Source: Pseudomonas sp. NFACC02 (GTDB taxonomy: Bacteria > Pseudomonadota > Gammaproteobacteria > Pseudomonadales > Pseudomonadaceae). From it: 64,000 nt of DNA. A program made the translations under genes and the position numbers. Location of the stretch: NCBI RefSeq assembly GCF_900110765.1, contig NZ_FOEO01000003.1:62001-126000 (forward strand), given 5' to 3'. The notes below the pieces were generated by a model. It saw only the letters and a list, made by a program, of their open reading frames with translations. It had not been told where the DNA came from and ran no database searches. This document shows, one piece after another, positions 36,274 through 46,122 of this stretch (positions are counted from its first letter, which is position 1; each line of letters starts with the position of its first letter).

Positions 36274-38403
36274 GTGGTCATGCTGCTCAACCGCACCAAT
36301 GCTTCACTCCTTCTGTGTTCTGCACTGCCGTGTCTGGCGATGGCGGACCAACCGGTGACCGAGCTTCCGGCCAGCACCATTGAGTCCACCTATGACGCCA
36401 GTGGCGACTCCAGCAGCTACACCCGGACCGACAGCAGTACCGCGAGCAGAGGAACGACTCAGAACCGCGACGAAGCACAGACCGTCAACACCGTTACTGC
36501 GCAAACGCTCAATGACTATCAGGTGAAAGACCTCAACGATGCGATGCGTTTTGTCAGCGGTGTCACGCAGACCAACACCCTGGGCGGTAGCAAGGATGCG
36601 GTGGTCAAGCGCGGTTTCGGCAGCAACGACGATAACTCCATCTTGCGTGACGGCGTCCGTTCGGCCATCGGCCATAACCTGGGCGCCACCACCGACCATG
36701 TGGAAGTGCTGAAGGGGCCCGCGTCGCTGATGTACGGCGCGCTTGAGCCTGGCGGGCTGATTAACGTGATCAGTAAACAGCCGCAGTTCACCCGCAGCAC
36801 GACGCTGACCGGATCGGGCTACAGCGAGGGAGGCGGGACGTTTGGCGTCGACACGACCGGCCCGATGGGCGATACCGGACTGGCCTATCGCCTGATCGCC
36901 GAGCGCAGCCACGAAGACTACTGGCGTAATTACGGCGTGGACGAGCATACGCTGATTGCGCCGTCGGTGACCTGGGTGGGTGAGCGCGCGAGTTTCTCGC
37001 TGGCCTACACCTACAACGACTACGCCAGCCCCTTTGATCGCGGAACGGTGTTTGTCAATGGACACCCGGCGAACATCAGCTACCGCGATCGACTGGATGA
37101 GCGGTGGGCGAAGTCCGAGGGGATCAGCCAGAGCACGACCGCCAAGTTCGAGTATCAGCTCAACGACGACTGGCGCAGCCGCCTGACCTATGGCTGGACC
37201 GAGGACCGCTACAGCCTCGCCATCGCGCAGCCCAGCACATTGAACGGCAACACGTTGCGGCGGATCGCCAACGGCGGCCATTACGATTACGAAAGCCGCT
37301 ATACCGCGCTGGATTTTCTGGGCGACCAGCAGATCTTCGGTCAACGGCATGAGATCACGGTCGGTGCGGACAACGAGTCGCTGGATAAATACCGTGGCAA
37401 AACCTACCGCAATAGCAGCACCCCGGCCGGCAACCTCAACATTCAGAATCCCGTCTACGGCAACCTTGCCGAACCTGCGACCGTCAGCGCCGCGCAGAGC
37501 AATGCGCGGAACAACCTCGTGACGACCTCGGTGTACTTCAAGGACAACTGGCACCTCAACGATCGCTGGATTCTGGTGTTTGGCGGTCGTCAGGAACACT
37601 GGGACCAGTACAGCGATCAAGGGCTGGGCAGAGCCTATGCGCCTGGTGCAGATTCCAACGGGGATAAATTCATTCCTTTTGGCGGGATTGTCTATCAACC
37701 GACGGAAACGGTGGCGTTGTACGCCAACTACAGCCGTTCATTCGTGCCCAACGATGCTGATGATGCAGGCAACAGCTTCAAACCCACCGAAGGACGCAGC
37801 TACGAGGCGGGGATTAAATACACGCCGGTCGAGCGACTCAACGTGAATCTGGCGCTGTATGACATCGTCAAAAAGAACCTTGTGAACAGCGTGCTACAAA
37901 GCAATGGTGACAGCATTGACGAAGCGGTGGGTAAAGCGCGTTCGCGTGGCGTCGAGCTGGATGTGACCGGTGAGATCGCCGAGAACTGGAGCCTGATCGG
38001 CACCTATGCGTACGACCATACGGAGGTGTTGAAGAACGAAGAGTCGCCCGAGCAGGAAAGCAATCGGCTGCCCAATGCGCCCATGCACACCGCCAGCCTG
38101 TACCTGACTCACCATCTCGCGCTGCCGGCTGACACGGGCAAATGGCACGTCGGCGGCGGTGCTCGCTACGTCGGTCAGCGTCCGGGGGACGATGCCAACA
38201 GTTTCTGGCTCGACAGCTATACCGTCGCGGATGCATTTGTCCGTTGGGACCTGCCGGTGCACGACTACAAAACCAGCCTGCAACTGAACGTCGACAACTT
38301 GTTCAACAAGGAGTACTACCCGTCGACCACGGGCAGCAGCACGCTTCAGGTGGAAGAGGGTGCGTTGAGAACCGCCCGAATCACGGCCAGTGTGACGTTT
38401 TGA
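36274..38403 (+). CDS. TonB-dependent siderophore receptor
   Basis: A 709-residue outer-membrane receptor. A signal peptide (about 1-24, ending AMA) is followed by a plug domain (about 60-190) with VVKRGFGSNDDNSILRDGVR and EVLKGPASLMYGALEPGGLINVISKQP, then a 22-strand barrel ending in Phe (RTARITASVTF), the outer-membrane insertion signal. It lacks the extra N-terminal signalling domain of FpvA/PupB types, so it should not signal to an anti-sigma factor. GTG 36274 has CGGAG 8 bases upstream; ATG 36280 is possible. It takes up a ferric siderophore with TonB energy; the ligand is unknown. Confidence 0.92.
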   Translation: MVMLLNRTNASLLLCSALPCLAMADQPVTELPASTIESTYDASGDSSSYTRTDSSTASRGTTQNRDEAQTVNTVTAQTLNDYQVKDLNDAMRFVSGVTQTNTLGGSKDAVVKRGFGSNDDNSILRDGVRSAIGHNLGATTDHVEVLKGPASLMYGALEPGGLINVISKQPQFTRSTTLTGSGYSEGGGTFGVDTTGPMGDTGLAYRLIAERSHEDYWRNYGVDEHTLIAPSVTWVGERASFSLAYTYNDYASPFDRGTVFVNGHPANISYRDRLDERWAKSEGISQSTTAKFEYQLNDDWRSRLTYGWTEDRYSLAIAQPSTLNGNTLRRIANGGHYDYESRYTALDFLGDQQIFGQRHEITVGADNESLDKYRGKTYRNSSTPAGNLNIQNPVYGNLAEPATVSAAQSNARNNLVTTSVYFKDNWHLNDRWILVFGGRQEHWDQYSDQGLGRAYAPGADSNGDKFIPFGGIVYQPTETVALYANYSRSFVPNDADDAGNSFKPTEGRSYEAGIKYTPVERLNVNLALYDIVKKNLVNSVLQSNGDSIDEAVGKARSRGVELDVTGEIAENWSLIGTYAYDHTEVLKNEESPEQESNRLPNAPMHTASLYLTHHLALPADTGKWHVGGGARYVGQRPGDDANSFWLDSYTVADAFVRWDLPVHDYKTSLQLNVDNLFNKEYYPSTTGSSTLQVEEGALRTARITASVTF

Positions 38404-38411
38404 TGCCAAGG

Positions 38412-38453
38412 GCCTGCATGGGGTCAGGGGCTTCGTCCTGACCCCATGCAGGC
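38412..38453. terminator. strong hairpin terminator
   Basis: Perfect 17-bp arms, GCCTGCATGGGGTCAGG and its complement, around the loop GGCTTCGT, nine bases after the TonB receptor stop codon. No T-run follows, but the stem is very stable and sits between the receptor gene and the convergent receiver gene. Confidence 0.7.
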
Positions 38454-38584
38454 GCCGACGGTAGGATCGGCGCGGCCTGGACGGGAGGAGACGCTGTTGA
38501 CGGCCTGATCCTGCAGTGCCGCGGATGCCTGACACGACGCTGTTAAACATCCTTATTGCGTAAGCGCCAGGTAGAAAAGGCCGA

Positions 38585-38947
38585 TCAGGTGCTGGCCACC
38601 AGTGCTTTGATCTTTTCGACCACTGTGTCGATATCGAATGGCTTATCCAGAACCTCGATGAAGAGATCCGGGCGCGCCACCCCGAGATAGGCTTGCGCTC
38701 CGCTCATGAGCATGATCGGCGTGGAAGCATGAAGCTCCTTGCTTCTCACCGCGTCCGCAAACTCGATACCGGTCATGCCAGGCATCATGAAGTCAGTAAT
38801 GATCAGGTCCGGGCGCTCCCTGTCCAGAATCTCCAGCGCTTTCTTTCCGCTCCCTGCGGTGACGGTCATGTATCCCTCGTCCTCGAGCGCAAAGCTTAAA
38901 ATGTCGGCGATCAGGTACTCGTCATCGACGATGAGAATGGTCGTCAT
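38585..38947 (-). CDS. single-domain response regulator
   Basis: A 120-residue receiver with no output domain. Acidic pocket VDDE (Asp8, Asp9), phospho-Asp52 in IITDFMMPGMTG, Ser in IMLMSG and Lys in VLDKPF are all present, so it should be phosphorylatable. It lies 83 bases downstream of the KaiC-like gene in the same direction and may be co-transcribed. Such lone receivers relay phosphate between hybrid kinases or bind a partner protein. Confidence 0.9.
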   Translation of the reverse strand: MTTILIVDDEYLIADILSFALEDEGYMTVTAGSGKKALEILDRERPDLIITDFMMPGMTGIEFADAVRSKELHASTPIMLMSGAQAYLGVARPDLFIEVLDKPFDIDTVVEKIKALVAST

Positions 38948-39030
38948 GACTGGTGCGCTCGTCGGAGCCTGTCAAATGCGCCTGGACGCGCAAGCCAGAC
39001 TCGCTGGGTTGTTCTTGACATGTGCATGAG

Positions 39031-40419
39031 TCAGACCTTATTCACGGCTACCCCGAAATCACCTATAGCCACCTCCAGCAAAGAAGGGTCGTAGGCACTG
39101 TCCCTGATTTTCAGAATAAAAAGCTCGCGTTTAAGTTCAGAACCTTTTCGTGCGAATCGGATGAGGAGCAGATTGTCCACGATGCTGGAGAGATCCGAAG
39201 CGGGTGCATCGATCTCGCTGCCCAGCAGCGTTTGAGTTTCCCACGACGCCATGGTCGTGACCCCCCGGGTGCGCAGCTCCGCCATCAGTGCGGCAAGCAG
39301 GTCATGGATTCGGCTTTTGTCCGCCGCGACCCGGCCCATCCCGCTGAGGCTGTCGATGAAAACCCGCTTGATTCCTCTCTCCTGGACAACCTTGAGCAAG
39401 TCGTAGCCCAGCTTGTCGATCAGGCCCGGCGTGGTGGGGTTCCATATGACGTGCAAGGCCCCGCTGTTCTGCATGGCCTCAAGGTCGAAACCGAACGCGT
39501 TGGCCTTGACCCTGAGCCGCTGTGGCGACTCGAAGAACCCAAATAACAGCCCAGGCTCCTCCGGCGTACATTTGCTTAAAAAATGTAGCCCGATGGAGGT
39601 TTTCCCTGCCCCGGACGGGCCTGTCAGCAAGGTCACCGAGGAGCCTACGAGGCCTCCGCCGATCTGTGGGTCCAGCGAGTCGATGCCGCTGCTGACCGGT
39701 GTGATTGACGTGAGGTCAACCACCGAGGCGCAGCTCAGTACGCTTTCGAGTCGGGGATACACATCGATCCCGTTGTCTGTGATTTCAAACTCGTGGGCGC
39801 CTGGTAGCGAACCACTGCCGCGGGTTTTGCGAAGCCGCATGCGGCGAACGGTTCTGGGGCCAAAGGCCTCTTCACCCATTTCGATGACGCCATCGACCAT
39901 GGTGTGCTCGGGGCTGCCATCGTCCAGTTGCGAGCTTGTCAGGAAGATGACCGTGCAGCCGGCAAAGGCGGCGTGGCCTTGAAGTTCGGAAATGAACTTC
40001 TTGGTATCGATAGGCAATTCGGCTTGTGATCGGGCATTCAAGAGGCCGTCCAGGATCATCAGCGTGGACTTCTGCCGGCTGATTTCCCGACGCAGCAGCT
40101 TGACCACTTCATCCAGACCTTCGTTTTCCAGGGTGTCAAACGCGCTGACGAACTGGATTTTTCCCCCGATCTGACTTTTGTCGAAAAAGCTGAGCGTCGA
40201 CAGAAACTGGAAAAGCCGATCGTGAGGCTCTGCGAGCAAGGTGGCGAAGAGGACATTCGCACCGCTGCGCACATGGTTGAAGCCGATCTGATTCGCAAGA
40301 ATCGTTTTTCCTGAGCCAGGGCGACCTTGAACGATGTAGGAAGCCCCTGCCACCAATCCGCCCTTCAACAGGGTATCAAGGCCCTCGATGCCGCTTTTCA
40401 GGCGTTTTAACTGTTCCAC
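39031..40419 (-). CDS. double-domain KaiC-like RecA-type ATPase
   Basis: A 462-residue protein with two KaiC domains. Walker A motifs are GRPGSGKT (32-39) and GPSGAGKT (267-274). The catalytic Glu pair of the first KaiC domain is replaced (ATLLAEP, about 59-65); in the second, FFES (295-298) keeps only the second Glu. The phosphorylated Ser431-Thr432 pair of KaiC aligns with Ser411-Ser412 in LSSIVD. No kaiA or kaiB is present. KaiC-like proteins outside cyanobacteria are linked to stress responses and two-component signalling; here the receiver gene follows directly. Confidence 0.82.
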   Translation of the reverse strand: MEQLKRLKSGIEGLDTLLKGGLVAGASYIVQGRPGSGKTILANQIGFNHVRSGANVLFATLLAEPHDRLFQFLSTLSFFDKSQIGGKIQFVSAFDTLENEGLDEVVKLLRREISRQKSTLMILDGLLNARSQAELPIDTKKFISELQGHAAFAGCTVIFLTSSQLDDGSPEHTMVDGVIEMGEEAFGPRTVRRMRLRKTRGSGSLPGAHEFEITDNGIDVYPRLESVLSCASVVDLTSITPVSSGIDSLDPQIGGGLVGSSVTLLTGPSGAGKTSIGLHFLSKCTPEEPGLLFGFFESPQRLRVKANAFGFDLEAMQNSGALHVIWNPTTPGLIDKLGYDLLKVVQERGIKRVFIDSLSGMGRVAADKSRIHDLLAALMAELRTRGVTTMASWETQTLLGSEIDAPASDLSSIVDNLLLIRFARKGSELKRELFILKIRDSAYDPSLLEVAIGDFGVAVNKV

Positions 40420-40578
40420 GTCTCAGTCCTCTACTGATTCAGCCAGCAACACGACAGGTGTACGGGGTGGGGCTGATGCTGCTGGTTGTTGCGGACAGCT
40501 ATTCTATCCAAAGCGCGGACGTCCGCCAGCCATCTTTTCGAGGCGCGACTGGTCGAACGGATGGAGTCGTCGGCGTGT

Positions 40579-40893
40579 TTAAGAGGGGCTTAGCGGCGTT
40601 GGTTGCAGCAGTTCGCGGGTGTTGTCAGTGATGATCACAGGGCGGTATTGCAGGTCGACAAGGCGGTCTGCGTTTTCATCCGGAGGAGGGCAGGCCAGCG
40701 CACCGAAGGCCAGCGCAATCTCGGCCTGCTCAGCCGGGAAATAGACGAACGTTTCGGCGGTGGCAGCATCAAGCATCAGACGATAAGGGCATTCGTCGAC
40801 AGGGCACAGCAACAACCGTAGCTCGTCCAGGATTTTCAAACGATGGTAGACCGATGCCCCGTGTCCCAATGATTTGCTGTACCACTCGGTCAT
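40579..40893 (-). CDS. hypothetical protein
   Basis: A 104-residue soluble protein of unknown family, starting MTEWYSKSLGHGASVYHRLK. No signal peptide or membrane segment; two cysteines occur in LLLCPVDECPYRLML. The ATG at 40893 is favoured over an upstream start at 40956 because the intervening residues look non-coding. It is on the same strand as the KaiC-like gene but 160 bases upstream of it. Function not assignable. Confidence 0.55.
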   Translation of the reverse strand: MTEWYSKSLGHGASVYHRLKILDELRLLLCPVDECPYRLMLDAATAETFVYFPAEQAEIALAFGALACPPPDENADRLVDLQYRPVIITDNTRELLQPTPLSPS

Positions 40894-41055
40894 ATCTTTG
40901 CTCGTCAAACGGATAGTTAAAGTTCTGACACAACGCTGAAAATGTTGGTTCCGCAACTCGGATCACCGTTACGCAAACGCTCCACAAGGGTGGCATCCGG
41001 GAGAGCCGCCACCCTGTTTCGATAACCCTGATGTTTATCGGCTCACGCTTTCGTG

Positions 41056-41577
41056 TCAGATCGAGTGGCTGTAGACCAGCGCGTAGGACTCGATGCCGTC
41101 GTTCGGTTCCTTGATGCCTGCGTTGGAGTAATGGGTGACCCGCAGCCCTACCTTTTGCGTGTCGCCAATCTTGATGCCAGCGCCAAGGCGGTCTTCGAAG
41201 TTAAAGGCCGAACCGAATTTTTGATCGCCCGCCGTCGTGCCCGAAAACATCGCTACGCCAATCCCGGCTTCCACGTACGGCTTGATGTGACCGCTTCCGA
41301 ATTCGTAAACGAACACGGGGGCGAAGGACAGGGAATGACGGCCACCTGCTTCATCGCCGGCCTCCCAATAGGTGTACCCCAGATCCCAATAACCCGTCAG
41401 TTTGCCTGTCGAGCTTTCCATCCAGCTTTTGTCCCAATCGAAACCCAGGCCCACTCGGGCGGTGAGTCCCCCCTGGCTGGTGGCACCCAGCGCGCCGGAG
41501 ATATCGGCAGCGTGTGCATTCAGCGTGAAACCGGACAGACACAATGCAGCGATCAGGATCTTTTTCATATTTTTCAT
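41056..41577 (-). CDS. pagL: lipid A 3-O-deacylase PagL
   Basis: A 173-residue outer-membrane beta-barrel enzyme (EC 3.1.1.77) that removes the 3-O-linked acyl chain of lipid A. A signal peptide (cleavage after AHA, about residue 23) precedes the barrel. The catalytic motif HYSNAGIKEPNDGIESY has the His-Ser pair and the Glu of the active site. The barrel ends SHSI rather than the usual aromatic residue. No clear ribosome binding site; ATG 41568 is an alternative. Monocistronic. Confidence 0.88.
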   Translation of the reverse strand: MKNMKKILIAALCLSGFTLNAHAADISGALGATSQGGLTARVGLGFDWDKSWMESSTGKLTGYWDLGYTYWEAGDEAGGRHSLSFAPVFVYEFGSGHIKPYVEAGIGVAMFSGTTAGDQKFGSAFNFEDRLGAGIKIGDTQKVGLRVTHYSNAGIKEPNDGIESYALVYSHSI

Positions 41578-41831
41578 GAGGCTATATCTTGATGAGGTTG
41601 GGGATGCGGGCGACGCCGCGCCTTGGGGTAGGGCAGATCGCCATCAGAATGGTTCAATTTTTTTTGAGGGAAAAATGACGGCTGCGATTGTCGCCCTCAC
41701 CATGTGTCGAAGTCCCCCGATTACCCGTCCGGCAACCAGACGAAAAAGTGAACGGCGGTACGCCGTTGAGATCCGAGTTTTACATTCAGACCCGGTATGC
41801 CAGCGGCATACGGGCAATACGGAGAATGCTC

Positions 41832-42014
41832 ATGGCCGTTACTGTGAAGAAGCTGGAAGGGATTGAAGTGCCCGAAGCGTTACGTCGCGGCGAAGATCAG
41901 ACGATCTTTAAAGTGACCGACGTCGACGGCAGCACCCATTGCCGGGAAAACGAGGTAGACGCTGCAAAGCTTGTCGTCGAGCTCAGCGAGGAAGCGAAAG
42001 ACGACAGCAGGTGA
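41832..42014 (+). CDS. small hypothetical protein
   Basis: A 60-residue soluble acidic protein (MAVTVKKLEGIEVPEALRRG opening). The start at 41832 has GGAGA 6 bases upstream; ATG 41826 is too close to it. No family recognised. It is convergent with the hybrid kinase gene at 42048 and divergent from pagL. Confidence 0.55.
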   Translation: MAVTVKKLEGIEVPEALRRGEDQTIFKVTDVDGSTHCRENEVDAAKLVVELSEEAKDDSR

Positions 42015-42047
42015 TGCAGGGGAGCTGACGTTTGCTGGAAACACGCT

Positions 42048-44495
42048 TCATTTTCTGACTACCTTTCTCAACGCCCTGGACAACTGGTCCAGGGAATAGG
42101 GTTTGTGCAGCAGTTCGAAGCCATCGCAGCCTTTGTCAGCGAGTACATGGCTGTAGCCGGACGTCAGCACCACCGGGAGCTCCGGGTAACGCGTCTGCAG
42201 TTCGTAAGCAAATTCGATTCCCGTCATACCGGGCATGACGACGTCGGAAAAAACCACGTCGAACGGTTGGGTGGCGCACTCAAGTTCGGTCATGGCCTCA
42301 TGAACACTGGTGCTGAGCACAGTCTTGTAGCCTAGCTCGGTCAATGCCTGCACCGCGGAGATGCCGACATCGCGGTTGTCTTCGACGACCAGTACGCAGG
42401 TGCCGTGACCCTCTTCCAGGGGCGTATCCGGGAACGTCGGTTTTGAGCGCCAGCCGTCTTCACTGACTCGCGGAAGATAAAGGGTGAACGTGGTGCCTTT
42501 TCCTACCTCACTGGTCACTGCAATCTCGCCACCCGACTGTTTGGCGAAGCCAAACACCTGACTCAGACCCAGTCCCGTCCCTTCACCGACGTTTTTGGTG
42601 GTGAAGAACGGTTCGAAAATGTGCTCAAGCTCCGTCGCCGGTATGCCCGCGCCGGTGTCCGAGATCGAGATGGCAACGAATGACCCGCTCGAGGGGGGAT
42701 GAAGCCGGATGGAGGGCACCGACTCCACGGGTCGCACGGTGATGGTAAGCCTGCCTTCCCCCTTCATTGCATCCCGGGCGTTGGCGACCATGTTGACCAG
42801 CGCGGTATCAAACTGGCTTTGATCGGCGTTCACGCAGCAAGGGCGCTCAGCGAGCTGGATAACCGTTTCGATTCGCGAGCCGCTCAGTGTTCTCATCATC
42901 CCACTGATCGCATCGACGTTTTCACAGGCGCTAAAGACTTCGGGTTGAAGGGCTTGTCTGCGCGCGAAGGCGAGCAACTGCCCGGTGAGCCGGGCGGCGC
43001 GATCAACCGTTTCTGAAATGGCGGTCACGTACCGCAGCCGCCGCTCTTCGGTCAGTTTCGGCCGCATCAACAGATCGGTGGAAGACCGGATCACCGTCAG
43101 CAGATTGTTGAAGTCATGGGCGACGCCGCCGGTGAGTTGCCCGAAGGCTTCCATCTTCTGGGACTGGCGCAGGGCCTCTGCCTGTTCTCTTTCCTTGGTC
43201 ACGTGCCGCCCTGCGGCGTACACCCGGCCGTCCTCGAAGGTCCCTGTCCAGCTGAACCATTTGTACGAACCGTCCTTATGGCGCAGTCGGTACTCATAGG
43301 GAACGGTCAGCGGTGTCTCGAATATGGTGGTGAATGCGGCCAGTGCGCCCGCCAGGTCGTCCGGGTGTGTGTAGTCCGGAAACGTGGTACCGACCAGCTC
43401 GCTTTCAGACCACCCCAACTGTTCGGTCCAGCGCCCGTTGACTTCATCCAGCGTGCCGTTGGGCGAGGCAATGACCAGAAGTTCCTGAGAAAGTCCCCAT
43501 GCCCGGTCACGCTCACGGGTGCGGATCGCCAGATTGTTCGCCTGATCTTTTTCGCGGGTGATGTCGCGTCCGCTGCAATAAATCTTCCCGTCCTCGAGCA
43601 CCGCCACCCACGCCACCCAGCGGTACTTTCCGTTGCGATGACGGATGCGATTCTCAAAACGAGAAACCGGGCGGCCTTGTGCCGCCTGGCTGAATACAGC
43701 CTCACTGTCAGGCACATCGTCCGGATGGACGAAGGACAGAAATGTCGTGTGCAACTCTTCTGGCGACCACCCCAGTGCGATCGTCCAGGCAGGGTTGGAT
43801 GCCTCGATGATTCCGTGGGCATTGATGACGGACAGCAGGTCATTGCTGAGCAGCCAGGTACGGCTTCGCTCTGTGGCCCGCTCATTGACCTTGCGCTCAA
43901 GGTAGTTGTTGAGATCGCGCAGCTCGTCCTGGCTCTGGCGCAGTCGCTGATCCGAGCGATGCCGTTCAATGGCGAGCGCAGCGGTCTGGGCGATGACGGC
44001 GATGGCTTCAATATCGGCGTCGGTTGGCGTGCGGGGTTCGCCGTAGTAAGCGGCGAAGGTGCCAAGCGTCTTCCCGTCCGCTGCCTTTAATGGCGTGGAC
44101 CAGCACGCCCGCAGCCCATGAGCAGTCGCGAGGTCCGCGTATCCCCGCCACAGCGGGCTGGTGACGATATCGTCGACATAAACGGCAGCACCACGCGCAG
44201 CGGCGGTACCGCATGAGCCGATGCCCTCGCCGATGGCGATGCCGTGGATGGCTTCGTTGTAGGGGGCAGGCAGACTGGGGGCTGCGCCGTGAAGCATGTA
44301 CTGACCGTCTTTGCTCAGCAACAGCACCGACGCTTTCATATCGCGACTTTGCGCTTCAATGGCGAGCAGCAGATCATTGAGCACTTGCGCAAGCGGCATG
44401 CCGGCGGCGATCTGTCCCAGGACCTTTCTCTCACGCTCGATGAGCGCCACGGGGGAATAACGTCCACCCAGCAAATTCAGATCAATGGATGGCAT
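42048..44495 (-). CDS. GAF-PAS-PAS hybrid sensor histidine kinase
   Basis: An 815-residue soluble kinase: GAF (about 30-180), PAS (215-315), PAS (340-435), HisKA with [17 protein letters not shown] (His460), HATPase_c (about 555-685, [21 protein letters not shown]) and receiver (about 700-815, VVEDNRDVG, phospho-Asp in [10 protein letters not shown]). The GAF sequence, with [22 protein letters not shown], is close to redox- or light-sensing types but no chromophore-binding Cys is assignable with confidence. The next gene downstream of its promoter side is an EAL phosphodiesterase on the same strand. Confidence 0.9.
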   Translation of the reverse strand: MPSIDLNLLGGRYSPVALIERERKVLGQIAAGMPLAQVLNDLLLAIEAQSRDMKASVLLLSKDGQYMLHGAAPSLPAPYNEAIHGIAIGEGIGSCGTAAARGAAVYVDDIVTSPLWRGYADLATAHGLRACWSTPLKAADGKTLGTFAAYYGEPRTPTDADIEAIAVIAQTAALAIERHRSDQRLRQSQDELRDLNNYLERKVNERATERSRTWLLSNDLLSVINAHGIIEASNPAWTIALGWSPEELHTTFLSFVHPDDVPDSEAVFSQAAQGRPVSRFENRIRHRNGKYRWVAWVAVLEDGKIYCSGRDITREKDQANNLAIRTRERDRAWGLSQELLVIASPNGTLDEVNGRWTEQLGWSESELVGTTFPDYTHPDDLAGALAAFTTIFETPLTVPYEYRLRHKDGSYKWFSWTGTFEDGRVYAAGRHVTKEREQAEALRQSQKMEAFGQLTGGVAHDFNNLLTVIRSSTDLLMRPKLTEERRLRYVTAISETVDRAARLTGQLLAFARRQALQPEVFSACENVDAISGMMRTLSGSRIETVIQLAERPCCVNADQSQFDTALVNMVANARDAMKGEGRLTITVRPVESVPSIRLHPPSSGSFVAISISDTGAGIPATELEHIFEPFFTTKNVGEGTGLGLSQVFGFAKQSGGEIAVTSEVGKGTTFTLYLPRVSEDGWRSKPTFPDTPLEEGHGTCVLVVEDNRDVGISAVQALTELGYKTVLSTSVHEAMTELECATQPFDVVFSDVVMPGMTGIEFAYELQTRYPELPVVLTSGYSHVLADKGCDGFELLHKPYSLDQLSRALRKVVRK

Positions 44496-44572
44496 GGCGA
44501 ACTCCTGGAATTCGGTACGTGATGCAGAAACGGGGCGTGATCAGGGGACTTTCCGGCAGCGGGTGACCCGTT

Positions 44573-45361
44573 TTACGGTTGCGGATACGGCGACATCCCC
44601 ACCAGTCTTCCGATCGTTGGCCGGGCGAAGAGATAGCCCTGCATCAACTCGACGCCCATCTGCAACAGGGTTTCGCATTCATCCTGCGTTTCAATTCCCT
44701 CGGCGATCACCGTAATGTTCAGTCGGTCGGCCACCAGAACGATGCCTTCCAGGATCGCCTGGCGTGCAGGATCCCGATCGATGCCGCGCGTCAGCGCCAT
44801 GTCGATTTTCAAGACGTTCGGTTGGAACATCGCCAGAAAATTAAGTCCGGAATAGCCGGACCCGAAGTCATCGATGGCCGTTGTAAAGCCTTGACGCTGG
44901 TACTCCTCGAAAATCGCTTTCAGGTGTTGCGGATCGTCCACACGCTCACCTTCGGTGACTTCAAACATCAGGCGCCCGACCGGAAACTCAAAAAGGCGAG
45001 CGGCTTCCAGCGTTGCGCGAACACAGGTCTCGGCCCTGTAAACCGCATTGGGTAAAAAGTTGATACTGAGCTTGCAGTCAGGGATCGCCAACAGTCCGAG
45101 TCCTGCGGCCAGCTCAATGGCCTTGACCCGGCAAGACTGGTCGAACCGATAACGGTTGCTGTCGTTCACGCGACCCAGAATGCTGGCAGCCGATTCTCCG
45201 TTGATCCCGCGCACCAACGCCTCGTAAGCGTAGGCGGCGCCGGTTTTGACATTGAAGATCGGCTGAAAAGCCATGGTGAAGTCAAAGCCCAGTCCGTCAG
45301 CATTGCGGCATTCAGCGCATCCAACAGACTTGAACTCAGAGGTGGGGATGCGCTGGGTCAT
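44573..45361 (-). CDS. EAL-domain c-di-GMP phosphodiesterase
   Basis: A 262-residue stand-alone EAL protein. The catalytic set is complete: YEALVRG, NFLPNA, EVTEGE, DDFGSGYSGL, KIDM, AEGIET and QGYLFARP, so hydrolysis of c-di-GMP to pGpG is expected. A short N-terminal segment carries CAECRNADG, perhaps a metal- or heme-binding or redox site. ATG 45361 has GGAG 8 bases upstream; the extra 31 codons to 45454 are not preferred. It lies 77 bases upstream of the GAF-PAS-PAS kinase gene, so the two may be co-transcribed. Confidence 0.9.
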   Translation of the reverse strand: MTQRIPTSEFKSVGCAECRNADGLGFDFTMAFQPIFNVKTGAAYAYEALVRGINGESAASILGRVNDSNRYRFDQSCRVKAIELAAGLGLLAIPDCKLSINFLPNAVYRAETCVRATLEAARLFEFPVGRLMFEVTEGERVDDPQHLKAIFEEYQRQGFTTAIDDFGSGYSGLNFLAMFQPNVLKIDMALTRGIDRDPARQAILEGIVLVADRLNITVIAEGIETQDECETLLQMGVELMQGYLFARPTIGRLVGMSPYPQP

Positions 45362-45461
45362 GCGTGCTGCTCCGTAGGCGATAGGAATGCGTACCTCATG
45401 ATGCTTCCCGGTGATTTGCAGAGTCCCGGAAGCAGGCATTAGAACCTTTTCCACCGCTTTG

Positions 45462-46122
45462 ATGAAGCGGGTTCTACTGGGACAGGCGGCGATTGATTTC
45501 GATCACTTGGACTTGCATGACGCTGATCGACGGGACGATGGTCGGTTGATCGGCAGGAACGTTTACCTCGTCAAGCGATTGCGTCCGGTAGAAAGGGGTT
45601 GCGTTTCAGTGGCGTGACGACCCGCCGGCCGAGGAGGGCGGACCGATCAAGGGCCTCCTGGCCGCGAATCCTGACTGGCCCGGCGCGATCAGCACCGCCT
45701 TGAAGGATATTCGCCTGAACCGTTTGGTCAGTCAGATGCCCAAATCAGATACCCATCAGAGGACGTGACCATGACCGAAGAAAAAAAGAGGCGCCTAAAG
45801 AGGATGTTCCTGCCCACTCGACCGAACAGGAGAGAGAACGTCTGAAAGACTTCAACAAAGACGGCATACCGCCTGGGTCAAGCTGACGGCGTCTGTCGGT
45901 AACGGCTGCTTTCCTTTGGTGCGGTCTCCGAAAAAGGCAAACCTGTGCCTGGCAAGTGAGATCCCGAGCCGTGCCGCCATCTATCCTTTATGACCTGATT
46001 ACCGCCGCGCAGGGCGCTTGCCGTCATGTAGCCCCAGCGTATTAATGGGCCTCTCCTGAAATCACGAAGTCCGGTACGAAAAGATTCGTACCGGACTGAG
46101 CGCGTGTGTAAGGGGGGATCGG
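45462..46122. other. intergenic region with a broken small gene
   Basis: Apart from the frameshifted gene at 45771-45886, a second open stretch (about 45590-45769) encodes residues such as GLLAANPDWPGAISTALKDI but has no ATG, GTG or TTG start near its front, so it may be another decayed small gene. The remainder to 46122 shows nothing clear. Confidence 0.4.
45771..45886 (+). pseudogene. small acidic protein gene with a one-base frameshift in poly-A
   Basis: ATG 45771 with AGAGGA 7 bases upstream opens MTEEKK, then the frame is lost in a run of seven A. One base over, the sequence reads EAPKEDVPAHSTEQERERLK and on through DFNKDGIPPGSS to a stop at 45886. One more A would give a 38-residue hydrophilic protein. 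A sequencing error, a true null mutation or slippage at the A-run would all explain it. Confidence 0.6.
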
